Assembly (NCBI GenBank): GCA_018241445.1
Contig: JAFEDT010000012.1
Location: forward strand, 248,001-312,000
From: Pseudomonadota bacterium
Lineage (GTDB): Bacteria; Pseudomonadota; Gammaproteobacteria; Steroidobacterales; Steroidobacteraceae
Length of the DNA: 64,000 bases
Direction of reading: 5' to 3'
Of this stretch, positions 34,783 through 42,644 are shown in pieces. Within the stretch, counting starts at the first letter, position 1, and the number at the start of each line of letters is the position of its first letter. The notes under the pieces were generated by a model, which was given only the letters and a program-made list of their open reading frames with translations, searched no databases and had not been told where the DNA came from. The position numbers were made by a program, and so were the translations under genes.

Positions 34783-36837
34783 TTACTGTTGCACGGCGCG
34801 TCCCGCCGACGGCCGGCCGGTGGCCCGCGCGCGCACCGTGGCCTCCGCCAGGTAGTCGTCACGCGGGCCGACGCGTGCGCGCCGCTCGGTGACCGACACT
34901 TCCACATGTGCATCCACCGCGCCGGCGCTGCGCGCGGCCTCGAGCGCCAGTTGCTGTGCGACACGGCGGGCATCGGCCAGCGCTTCATCCGCGCTGGCGT
35001 AGTCGCGGCTGCCCGCCGGATCATGCACCCTGAACAGGTCCAGCGCCGGCTGGTTCACGATCACATCACAGGTCTGCGAAACAACACCGGCCACAGCGCC
35101 CACCGCGTTGCAGACGGCCGCGTACTCCGGCACCACCAGTGTGGCCCCCAGGCGGCGCGCCACCTCCGGATAATAAGCCGCTGCGGGAGCGCCAATCGCC
35201 ACCAGTGTGGTGCCGAGGTGCATTCGTGCGTCAACCAGGCTGGAGAAGCGCCTCCCTGCCACGGTGTCCTCCAGCAGCCGGCCCAGTGGTCCCCAGCGGC
35301 CCCGCGGCGCCTCCACACCGGGGTCCTGCGCCATGGCGCTCTCCAGGACCAGGCGGCCGGCTTCGCGAACGACGTGCTCGCAAACCCGTCCGCTCAGTTC
35401 CTCTGGTGTGGGCGCGAGCCGATAAGCGCTGGCATTGCGCTCCTCGATGGCCAGGATGGTGGCGCCGAGGCGCGCGGCCTCATCGTTCCATCCCCGCTGC
35501 GACCCAAGCACGTGCATTGCATCGCTCGGTGTAAAGGTGGCGAGCGTCGCCAGTCCGCGATCGACCAGGCGGTGCAGGGCTTCCATGCCCTGCGCGCTGC
35601 GCACCACGTCGCCCGCGCGCCGCGGCTGCGGCGTGAGCGCCTGCCAGACGCGCTGCTCGAGTGAATCCAGGCGGCCGGGCTCTTCGCAGCCCGGGTTGCG
35701 CAGGGCATAACGCGGCGCGTAGTGCGGTACACGGCTGCCGGCGGCAAGCACGCGCAGGTCCTCCAGCACCCCGGGTGACTCATGGGCCAGCAGGGCCAGC
35801 GGCATGGCGCGGCGCGGGCCGACCCGCAGGCGCCGCTCGCGGTCGAAATGCACTTCACTGTCACCACCCAGGCCGCAGGTGCGCACGTCGACCGCCTCGA
35901 CCATGGTGCGCCAGCCCCCCACCACTGCCCCTTCGGCGGCTACTGCCGGCAGTCCGTTGCGCACCAGCGCCACGTCGGTGGTAGTGCCACCCATATCCGC
36001 GACGGCGAAATCGCTGAGCCCGCTCAAAAAGCCGGCGCCGACCACGCTTGCCGCGGGACCTGACAGGACGGTCTCCACCGGGCACTCCAGCGCGACCTCG
36101 GCCCGCATCAGCGTCCCGTCCCCCTTGACCACCATCAGCGGCGCCGCGATCGACTCCTGCGCCAGCACCCGCCGCAGCGCCTCCAGCAGGTGGCTGATCT
36201 GCGGGGTCAGCCGTGCGTTCAGGGCCGCCGTCAGCGCGCGCAGAGGCGCATCCAGGCGCGAGCTGAGTTCATGGCTGCAGGTCACCGGCAGCTCGCAGGC
36301 GCCGCGGATCAACTCGCGCACGCGGCGTTCGTGCTGCGGGTTGCGCACGGAGAACTGCGCGGCAACCGCGAAGGCCGCCACTTGCGGTGCATGCTCGCGC
36401 ACCGCCGCCATCACCGCCGCTTCGTCCAGGGCTTCGGCCTCCACCCCCGTCGGGTCATGGCCGCCACGCACCTGCACGATTGCTCCCGTGCCGGCACTGC
36501 GCAGCCCGGAGCGTGCCACCATGGCGTCATCGAATCCGACCAGCAACGCACAGATCGGGCTGAACCGGTTCTCCACCACGGCGTTGGTGGCGAGCGTGGT
36601 CGAGACCGACACCAGTGTGACCTCGTGCCGGGTCAGACCCGCCGGCAACGCGGCCAGCAGCGCTCGCAGGGATGCCCCCAGGCCGACCGACAGGTCCCAG
36701 TGGGTGGTCAGCGCCTTGGCGCTGGCGACCACGCGCCGCCTGGCATCCAGCGCAACGGAGTCAGTGTAGGTGCCGCCGGTGTCCAGTCCGATCCACAGCT
36801 CCCGCGTCGGATCGACCGGCGAGCGCTGCCCGGTCAA
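34783..36837 (-). CDS. Hydantoinase/oxoprolinase A-type ATPase (HyuA family)
   Basis: A 684-residue protein of the HyuA family. The actin-like nucleotide sites are visible at GLDTGGTYTDSV (N-terminal) and ADMGGTTTDVALV (middle). These enzymes use ATP to open 5-membered cyclic amides (hydantoins, 5-oxoproline) or to carboxylate ketones, normally with a HyuB partner encoded next door. No HyuB is present here. Instead the gene follows, with an ATGA overlap, a small Rap1a-like exported protein. Some residues typical of full-length HyuA are kept, so it is probably active, but the substrate is unknown. Confidence 0.88.
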   Translation of the reverse strand: MTGQRSPVDPTRELWIGLDTGGTYTDSVALDARRRVVASAKALTTHWDLSVGLGASLRALLAALPAGLTRHEVTLVSVSTTLATNAVVENRFSPICALLVGFDDAMVARSGLRSAGTGAIVQVRGGHDPTGVEAEALDEAAVMAAVREHAPQVAAFAVAAQFSVRNPQHERRVRELIRGACELPVTCSHELSSRLDAPLRALTAALNARLTPQISHLLEALRRVLAQESIAAPLMVVKGDGTLMRAEVALECPVETVLSGPAASVVGAGFLSGLSDFAVADMGGTTTDVALVRNGLPAVAAEGAVVGGWRTMVEAVDVRTCGLGGDSEVHFDRERRLRVGPRRAMPLALLAHESPGVLEDLRVLAAGSRVPHYAPRYALRNPGCEEPGRLDSLEQRVWQALTPQPRRAGDVVRSAQGMEALHRLVDRGLATLATFTPSDAMHVLGSQRGWNDEAARLGATILAIEERNASAYRLAPTPEELSGRVCEHVVREAGRLVLESAMAQDPGVEAPRGRWGPLGRLLEDTVAGRRFSSLVDARMHLGTTLVAIGAPAAAYYPEVARRLGATLVVPEYAAVCNAVGAVAGVVSQTCDVIVNQPALDLFRVHDPAGSRDYASADEALADARRVAQQLALEAARSAGAVDAHVEVSVTERRARVGPRDDYLAEATVRARATGRPSAGRAVQQ

Positions 36838-37238
36838 CGGGGCGCGCCCCGCGGGCCCGCGCCGCAGCGGTACTCCGTGACCAGGACCCGTTGTATGTAG
36901 CGTGCCGCGTCGCGCCCGGAGTCCGCGTCAGCCAGTGTGCCGGAGAGGCGGTGCCGCACCGCATCCTCCAGGGATTCCGCGCTCAGGGATGCCGGCAGGC
37001 ACGGCCGCGCCTGGTGGCGGTCGGCCAGCGCCAGGCCCAGGACGATGCCCTCGGTGACTCCCAGGATGTAGACGCGGCAGACGTTGCGGCTGACGTGATC
37101 GGTCCCCGCACACAACTGCTGCAGGTCCCCCGCCGTCATGATTTGCGGGGCGGTGGCGCCCTCACCCGCGCTGACACCGGCTACCGGCAGCAGGCCGAAT
37201 ATCGCCCCGCTCAGCAGACACAGGATTTTCTTCTTCAT
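36834..37238 (-). CDS. Rap1a/Tai-type exported small protein
   Basis: A 134-residue protein with a signal peptide (about 1-24) and the Rap1a/Tai fold pattern: TAGDLQQLC, then CRVYILGVTEG and a C-terminal RYIQRVLVTEYRC, with four cysteines that would form disulfides in the periplasm. The founding members are immunity proteins against type VI amidase effectors of the Tae4 type. No effector or secretion gene is nearby here, so the function may differ. The start at 37238 has GAGGAG upstream. It overlaps the HyuA-type gene by ATGA. Confidence 0.75.
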   Translation of the reverse strand: MKKKILCLLSGAIFGLLPVAGVSAGEGATAPQIMTAGDLQQLCAGTDHVSRNVCRVYILGVTEGIVLGLALADRHQARPCLPASLSAESLEDAVRHRLSGTLADADSGRDAARYIQRVLVTEYRCGAGPRGAPR

Positions 37239-37300
37239 CCTTACGCTCCTCTGACTGGTTTCACCCCACAAGCCTAGCAAACCGCTACAGTACGCGGACC

Positions 37301-37873
37301 ATGGGCACGATGGCACGACAGCGCGCCGCGGCGCCTGGCGCACCACCGGCCGGCACGGCAGAGCTGGCCCGCCGGGCGCTACTGGCGTTCCTGCTGACCT
37401 TCATCGCCGCCCGCGTGCTGGTGCTGCTGATCATGGCGCAGCGGATACCCAACCTGTACCTGTTCATGCACGGCACCCACGTGCACCACCTCAACTACGG
37501 CATCTTTCTGCTGGCCGCGGTCGGCGCCTGGCTGTTGTTCGGTGCGCCGCACGGCGACTCCGCACGCCGCGCAGCCCTGCTCTACGGCGCCGCCATGGCC
37601 CTGACCTTCGACGAGTTCGGCATGTGGCTGCACCTGGGCGGCAGCTACTGGCAGCGCGCCAGCCTGGACGCCGTGGTGATCGTGGCGGCGCTGCTGATGC
37701 TGCTCGCCTATGCGCGGCAGATCCGCCGCTTCGAGTCGCGTCATCTGCGTGCGTTCCTGGCCCTGGGCGTCGCGTTGGCTGCGTTCGTGGCCGCGGTGTA
37801 CTTCGCCTCGCTGCGCCTCGGCAATTACGCCGGGCCGCGGCTGGAGCAACTGGAGCAGGCGTCTTCACCGTAG
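37301..37873 (+). CDS. Uncharacterised integral membrane protein with HVHH and DEFG motifs
   Basis: A 190-residue protein with about five hydrophobic helices. Two polar motifs lie at helix ends: THVHHLNYG (about 58-66) and TFDEFGMWLHLGGSYW (about 103-118). The set of His, Asp and Glu could form a metal or proton site. I do not recognise a named family. Starts 62 bases from the divergent Rap1a-like gene. It may be co-transcribed with glpQ, which begins 88 bases after its stop, though that gap is rather long. Confidence 0.7.
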   Translation: MGTMARQRAAAPGAPPAGTAELARRALLAFLLTFIAARVLVLLIMAQRIPNLYLFMHGTHVHHLNYGIFLLAAVGAWLLFGAPHGDSARRAALLYGAAMALTFDEFGMWLHLGGSYWQRASLDAVVIVAALLMLLAYARQIRRFESRHLRAFLALGVALAAFVAAVYFASLRLGNYAGPRLEQLEQASSP

Positions 37874-37961
37874 ACGACCGGCTCGAGAAGCGCGATTGCG
37901 CCCGGTGCGCCGGCTGCCCGCTTACTTTCGCGCCGGGGCAATCCAGTGCAGAATCTGCGCC

Positions 37962-38987
37962 ATGCACCGATTACTCACGACCTGGATTGCCAGCGGCATC
38001 ATTGGCCTGACGATGGGCAGCGCGGTGCCTGCAGCCGACTCCACCGTGGTCCACGGCCAGCGCCTGGGCGCGTTCGACCTGGAAGCACACCGCGGCGGCC
38101 GGGCACTGCGCCCGGAGAACACGCTGCAGTCCTTTGCCAACGGTCTGTCGATCGGGGTGGACACGCTGGAACTTGACATGGGCGTCACCCGCGACGGTGT
38201 CGTCGTAATTTCGCACGAACGCGGGCTGAATCCCGACCTGGCGCGCGGCCCGGACGGCCGCTACATTGACCACGGCATCCCCTACGTCAAGCTGACCCTG
38301 GCCCAGGTCAAGCAGTACGACGTCGGCCAGATCCGCCCGGGCTCGGCGTACGCGGCGCGCTTTCCCGACCAGGTGGCGGTTCCTGGCACGCGTATTCCGA
38401 CGCTGGCCGAGGTGATCGGCCTGGTGCGCCGCTCGGGTAACAAGCACGTCCGCCTGAACATCGAGACCAAGATCGACCCCACCCACCCGGATGAATCGCC
38501 GGATCCGCAGCACTTCGTCGATGCGGTCCTGAAAGTGCTGCGGCGGGAACACTTCACGCACCGGGTGATGATCGAGTCCTTCGACTGGCGCACCCTGCAG
38601 CTGCTGCAGAAACTGGCGCCCGAGATTCCCACCGTGTATCTCACCCAGGTGCAGCAGCCCGAGGAAAATCTCTACCTGGACAAACCCTCACCCTGGACTG
38701 CGGGCTTCGATCCGCAGCGCTACGGTGGCTCGGTGCCGCGGGCGGTGAAAGCGGCCGGCGGCAAGATCTGGTCGCCACTGGCGGAGGATCTGGACGCCGC
38801 CTCGATTGCCGAGGCACACCGGCTGGGTCTGCCGATCGTGGCCTGGACCGTCAACGACCCTGCGCAGATGGCGCGCCTCATCGACATGGGCGTCGACGGG
38901 ATCATCTCCGACCGCCCCGACGTGCTGCGACAGGCCGCCGCAAACAAGAGGATCCCGCTGCCGCGTCCCACGCCGGTCAAGCCCTGA
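37962..38987 (+). CDS. glpQ: Periplasmic glycerophosphodiester phosphodiesterase
   Basis: A 341-residue protein with a signal peptide (about 1-24) and the GDPD TIM barrel. Catalytic residues are visible in AHRGGRALRPENT (His-Arg and Glu), TLELDMGVT (Glu and Asp) and VISHE (second His). It cleaves glycerophosphodiesters from phospholipid breakdown into glycerol-3-phosphate and an alcohol. It converges on a GlpT-like transporter gene 46 bases away, which would import the product. The start at 37962 gives the signal peptide; the frame is open further up without coding character. Confidence 0.92.
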   Translation: MHRLLTTWIASGIIGLTMGSAVPAADSTVVHGQRLGAFDLEAHRGGRALRPENTLQSFANGLSIGVDTLELDMGVTRDGVVVISHERGLNPDLARGPDGRYIDHGIPYVKLTLAQVKQYDVGQIRPGSAYAARFPDQVAVPGTRIPTLAEVIGLVRRSGNKHVRLNIETKIDPTHPDESPDPQHFVDAVLKVLRREHFTHRVMIESFDWRTLQLLQKLAPEIPTVYLTQVQQPEENLYLDKPSPWTAGFDPQRYGGSVPRAVKAAGGKIWSPLAEDLDAASIAEAHRLGLPIVAWTVNDPAQMARLIDMGVDGIISDRPDVLRQAAANKRIPLPRPTPVKP

Positions 38988-39033
38988 CGGCGGTGGTCCG
39001 CAGAGAGTTATAACGGTGCGCGGGCACCACCCG

Positions 39034-40389
39034 TCAGCGCCCGGCTGCCTCGCGCGTGCTGCTGCCGGCATGATGGCCGAGCGTCAGGGCGCTGAAGAAA
39101 ATGGTGAGCACGCAGCAGGCCATCATGGTGATGAACACCCCGCCCCAGCCCCAGTGGTCGGCGATCCAGCCCACGCCGGTACCGGCGGTGGCCGAGCCGA
39201 ACACGTAGCCGAACAGACCGGTGAAGCCTGCGGCCGTACCCGCGGCTTTCTTCGGCACCAGGTCCAGGGAGTGCAGGCCGATCATCATGATCGGCCCGTA
39301 GACCAGTGAGCCGATTCCGATCAGCGCCACGTAGTCCAGCCACAGGGGCCCGTGCATGTTGAGCCAGTAGACGACGACAGCAACCATGGTCAGCAGCATG
39401 AACAGCATGGTGGCCGGCGCGCGGCGGCCGCGGAACACACGGTCGGAGATCCAGCCGCAGGCGATGGTTCCGGGGATCGCGGCCCACTCATACAGCGACC
39501 AGGCGGTGCTGGACTGCTGGAAGTTGAACCCCTTGGTCGTCTGCAGGTAGGTCGGAATCCAGTCGACCACCCCGTAGCGCACGAAATAGCAGAAGGCGTT
39601 CGCGATCGCGATAGCCCACAGGTAGCGGTTGGGCAGGACGTAACGCAGGAAAATCTCGCGAAAACCCAGCGTGCGCTCGTCCGCCTCGCTGTAACCTTCC
39701 GGGTAATCGTTGCGATACTGCTCCACCGGCGGCAGTCCGCGCGATTGTGGCGTGTCTTCCAGCAGGAACCACGCCCCGACCGCCACCGCCGCGGCAATCA
39801 TGGCGTTGAAGTAGAACTTCGCCTGCCAGGCGTGAAACAGCGTCACCCCCAGCAGCGCGATGGTTGCCACCAGGGCGCCGCCGACGTTATGGGCGGTGTT
39901 CCACACCGATACTGTCAGACCTCGCTCGCGGGTGCTGAACCAGTGCACCATGGTCTTGCCGCACGGCGGCCAGCCCATGCCCTGCACCCAGCCATTGAGT
40001 CCCTGAATCACGATGATCGCGGCCAGGGATCCGTACGCCAGCGGCAGCAGGCCGAAGCTGGCCATGATCGCGCTGGACAACAGTAGTCCGAGCGGCAGGA
40101 AATACTTGGGGTTGCTGCGATCGGATACCGAGCCCATCAGGAACTTCGAGACGCCGTAAGCGATCGACAGGACCGTCAGAGCCGTACCGAGCTGCGCCTT
40201 GGTGTACGCCGGGTAAGCCTTGAGCATGTCCGGGATCGCCAGCGCCAGGTTTTTGCGGACCAGGTAATAGCCGGCGTACCCGATAAAGATGCCGATGAAC
40301 ACCCGCCGGCGCAGGCGGCGGTATAGCGGGTCCACCTGGTCGGCCGGCACGGGTGCGCGCGCAGGCGCGGGCTTCAGCAGTGCGAACAT
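39034..40389 (-). CDS. OPA-family MFS transporter, GlpT-like
   Basis: A 451-residue, 12-helix transporter of the organophosphate:phosphate antiporter family. It contains the GWVQGMGWPPCGKTMVHWFS-type signature of GlpT/UhpT proteins, GYYLVRKNLALAIP in helix 1 and SDRSNPKYFLP. The family exchanges glycerol-3-phosphate or hexose phosphates for phosphate across the inner membrane. Convergence with glpQ argues for glycerol-3-phosphate. It is also the last gene of a same-strand set that begins near 48750, only 9 bases after the aminotransferase, so another phosphorylated substrate is possible. Confidence 0.88.
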   Translation of the reverse strand: MFALLKPAPARAPVPADQVDPLYRRLRRRVFIGIFIGYAGYYLVRKNLALAIPDMLKAYPAYTKAQLGTALTVLSIAYGVSKFLMGSVSDRSNPKYFLPLGLLLSSAIMASFGLLPLAYGSLAAIIVIQGLNGWVQGMGWPPCGKTMVHWFSTRERGLTVSVWNTAHNVGGALVATIALLGVTLFHAWQAKFYFNAMIAAAVAVGAWFLLEDTPQSRGLPPVEQYRNDYPEGYSEADERTLGFREIFLRYVLPNRYLWAIAIANAFCYFVRYGVVDWIPTYLQTTKGFNFQQSSTAWSLYEWAAIPGTIACGWISDRVFRGRRAPATMLFMLLTMVAVVVYWLNMHGPLWLDYVALIGIGSLVYGPIMMIGLHSLDLVPKKAAGTAAGFTGLFGYVFGSATAGTGVGWIADHWGWGGVFITMMACCVLTIFFSALTLGHHAGSSTREAAGR

Positions 40390-40398
40390 TCCGACATC

Positions 40399-41511
40399 CT
40401 AACCGGGCGGCTGCTCGCGCAGCGCGGCCGATATGGCTGACAACCCGGCGCGCAGCGCCGCCTCCTGCGGCCAGCCGAATCCCACCCTGAAATAATGCCG
40501 CGGCATTTCGAACCAGTAGCCGGGTCCGACGTAGGTGCCATGCCGTTGCAGCAGCTCGTGATAGAAGCGGTCCAGATCGAACCCTGCGCCTACCTTCAGG
40601 CGCGGGAAACCTACCACCCCGCCCTGCGGCGGCACCCACTCCACCAGCGGCTCCGCATCGATCCACCGCTGCACGATGTCGCGACGGGCAGCCAGGCGCG
40701 GCAGAGTGTCGGCCAGGAAGGCGCTGCGCCGTTCCAGCATGATGCGGCCCAGGTGCTCATCGATCACGCTGCCGCAGATGCCGATCTGCTCCTTGGCGGC
40801 CAGGAAGGTCTCATAAAGCTGTGGGTCACGCGTGATCAGCCAGCCGACGCGGATACCGGGGATACCGAAGGCCTTCGACAGCGAACAGACACTGATGGCG
40901 CGCTTGCTCAGGCTGGCCGCTGCCGGGAGCCGGGTGCCATAGCTGATGTCGCGATAGGTCTCGTCCACCAGCAGCCGACAGCCATGACCTTCCACCAGCT
41001 GCACCAGCGAGCGCAGTTCGGTCTCGCTCATCATCGTGCCGGTCGGGTTGTGCGGACAGGTGACACTGACGTAGCGGGTGTTGGGTCGCAATGCAGCCTT
41101 GACCCGCGCCAGGTCCAGCCGGAACCCTTCCTCGAAGGACAGGTCGATGTAGCTGATCTGGCAGCCGATCGCACGCGGGGTCTCTATGTTGGTGGCGTAA
41201 TTGGGGCGCACCACGACCAGGTGGTCCTGCGGCGACAGCAGGCTGGTGGCAATGATGAACAGCGCCCCGGCCGCACCGGCGGTCACCAGCACGTCCGCGG
41301 CCGAAACGCCGGGGTCCTGCGCGGCAATCAGCTGCCGCAGCTCTGCGATGCCGCGGTGCTCGCCGTAGAACAATGTCAGGTCAGGCAGGTTCAATCCCAG
41401 CTCGCCGAGCTGGCGATCGCTGATCGAACTCTCCGACAGGTTGCAGCGGATGCGCTCGTAGCCGTATTCCTCGGGCGCCTCCTTTTCGATCACCATCCGC
41501 TCGTACTTCAT
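40399..41511 (-). CDS. PLP-dependent aminotransferase, class I/II fold
   Basis: About 370 residues. The PLP lysine is in SLSKAFGIPGIRVGW; TCPHNPTG and LLVDETYRDISYG are family blocks, and RVGFGW near the end carries the carboxylate-binding arginine. Donor and acceptor are not predictable. The start at 41511 (MKYERMV) was chosen because the region upstream belongs to the alkyltransferase-like gene in another frame. It is followed 9 bases later by the GlpT-like gene, which suggests a linked pathway. Confidence 0.9.
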   Translation of the reverse strand: MKYERMVIEKEAPEEYGYERIRCNLSESSISDRQLGELGLNLPDLTLFYGEHRGIAELRQLIAAQDPGVSAADVLVTAGAAGALFIIATSLLSPQDHLVVVRPNYATNIETPRAIGCQISYIDLSFEEGFRLDLARVKAALRPNTRYVSVTCPHNPTGTMMSETELRSLVQLVEGHGCRLLVDETYRDISYGTRLPAAASLSKRAISVCSLSKAFGIPGIRVGWLITRDPQLYETFLAAKEQIGICGSVIDEHLGRIMLERRSAFLADTLPRLAARRDIVQRWIDAEPLVEWVPPQGGVVGFPRLKVGAGFDLDRFYHELLQRHGTYVGPGYWFEMPRHYFRVGFGWPQEAALRAGLSAISAALREQPPG

Positions 41512-41555
41512 GCCAGGGACCCCCGAATCTTCAGCGGCCTGATCAGCCGCCTGTT

Positions 41556-41915
41556 TCAGTGACGGCCGTCCGGATCGACCAGGAATTGCGACGCGACGCG
41601 GCCGGCGCGCACCGTCACGCCCTCGGCCCGCAGCCGGCGGGCCTGCTCGCGCCCGGTGGCTGACCCCGGTGGGAAGGAAATCCTGCCGCCCGCGCCAACC
41701 ACCCTGTGCCACGGCAGGTTCATGGCTGCTGGCGCCACCCGCAAGGCCCGCCCGGCAAGGCGCCCACGGCCCGGCAGCCCGGCCGCACGCGCCACCGCCC
41801 CGTAGGTGCTGACGCCGCCCGCGGGCAACAGTGCCACCACGTCCCACAGCGCCTGCAGCGCCGCATCGCCGCGCTGCGGACCCCAGGGTTCACCGTGTTG
41901 CGGCGCCCGCGCCAC
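41556..41915 (-). CDS. Alkyltransferase-like protein (ATL, MGMT family without the acceptor cysteine)
   Basis: A 119-residue protein equal to the C-terminal DNA-binding domain of O6-alkylguanine-DNA alkyltransferases: VVALLPAGGVSTYGAVARAAG (helix-turn-helix with the arginine finger region) and MNLPWHRVVGAGGRIS. The active-site PCHR is replaced by PWHR, the mark of ATL proteins, which bind alkylated guanine and hand it to nucleotide-excision repair instead of repairing it directly. It is encoded 6 bases after the GST gene. Confidence 0.92.
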   Translation of the reverse strand: MARAPQHGEPWGPQRGDAALQALWDVVALLPAGGVSTYGAVARAAGLPGRGRLAGRALRVAPAAMNLPWHRVVGAGGRISFPPGSATGREQARRLRAEGVTVRAGRVASQFLVDPDGRH

Positions 41916-41921
41916 GGATGC

Positions 41922-42620
41922 TCAGGACGGAATGGTGAGACCGCGCGCAACTGCCGGGCGCGCTACGAAGCTCTCCAGCACCCGCTTCACCTGCGCGAAG
42001 TCGGCAATCCCGACCAGCTCACCGGCGTCATAGTAGCCGAGCAGGTTGCGCACCCAGGGGAAGATGGCGATGTCGGCAATGGTGTACTCATCGCCCATCA
42101 TCCAGCTGCGGCCGCGCAGCCGTCCGTCCAGCACCGCCAGCAGGCGCCGCGACTCCGCGACATAGCGATCGCGCGGACGCTTGTCCGCATACTCCCGGCC
42201 CGCGAATTTGTGGAAGAACCCCACCTGTCCGAACATCGGGCCGATGCCGCCCATCTGGAACATCAGCCACTGGATCGTCTGGTAGCGCGCGCCCGGGTCG
42301 GCTGGCAGGAAGCGCCCGGTCTTCTCCGCCAGGTACAGCAGGATCGCCCCGGACTCGAACAGCGGCAGCGGCCGGCCACCGGGGCCGTCGGGATCGAGGA
42401 TCGCCGGGATCTTGTTGTACGGATTGAGCGAGAGGAACTCCGGTGAATTCTGCTCGTTGGCGTCGAAGCTCACCCGGTGGGCCTCGTAGGGCAGCCCGGT
42501 CTCCTCCAGCATGATGGAGGCCTTCACGCCGTTGGGTGTCGGCAGCGAATACAGCTGCAGGCGCTGCGGGTGGCGCGCCGGCCACTTGCGCGTCACTGGA
42601 AAAGACGACAGGTCGCTCAT
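41922..42620 (-). CDS. Glutathione S-transferase (YghU/YfcG-like)
   Basis: About 232 residues. The thioredoxin-like N-domain starts at LQLYSLPTPNGVKASIMLEE, a pattern of YfcG/YghU-type enzymes (threonine/asparagine near the glutathione thiol), with NKIPAI and FESGAILLYLAE binding glutathione. The all-helical C-domain has DEYTIADIAIFPW. These enzymes often have disulfide-bond reductase activity. The start at 42620 follows AAGGAGGAG; an upstream ATG would include that ribosome site. It lies 24 bases after the TonB receptor gene. Confidence 0.93.
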   Translation of the reverse strand: MSDLSSFPVTRKWPARHPQRLQLYSLPTPNGVKASIMLEETGLPYEAHRVSFDANEQNSPEFLSLNPYNKIPAILDPDGPGGRPLPLFESGAILLYLAEKTGRFLPADPGARYQTIQWLMFQMGGIGPMFGQVGFFHKFAGREYADKRPRDRYVAESRRLLAVLDGRLRGRSWMMGDEYTIADIAIFPWVRNLLGYYDAGELVGIADFAQVKRVLESFVARPAVARGLTIPS

Positions 42621-42644
42621 GCTCTCCTCCTTGTTTCCCACCGA

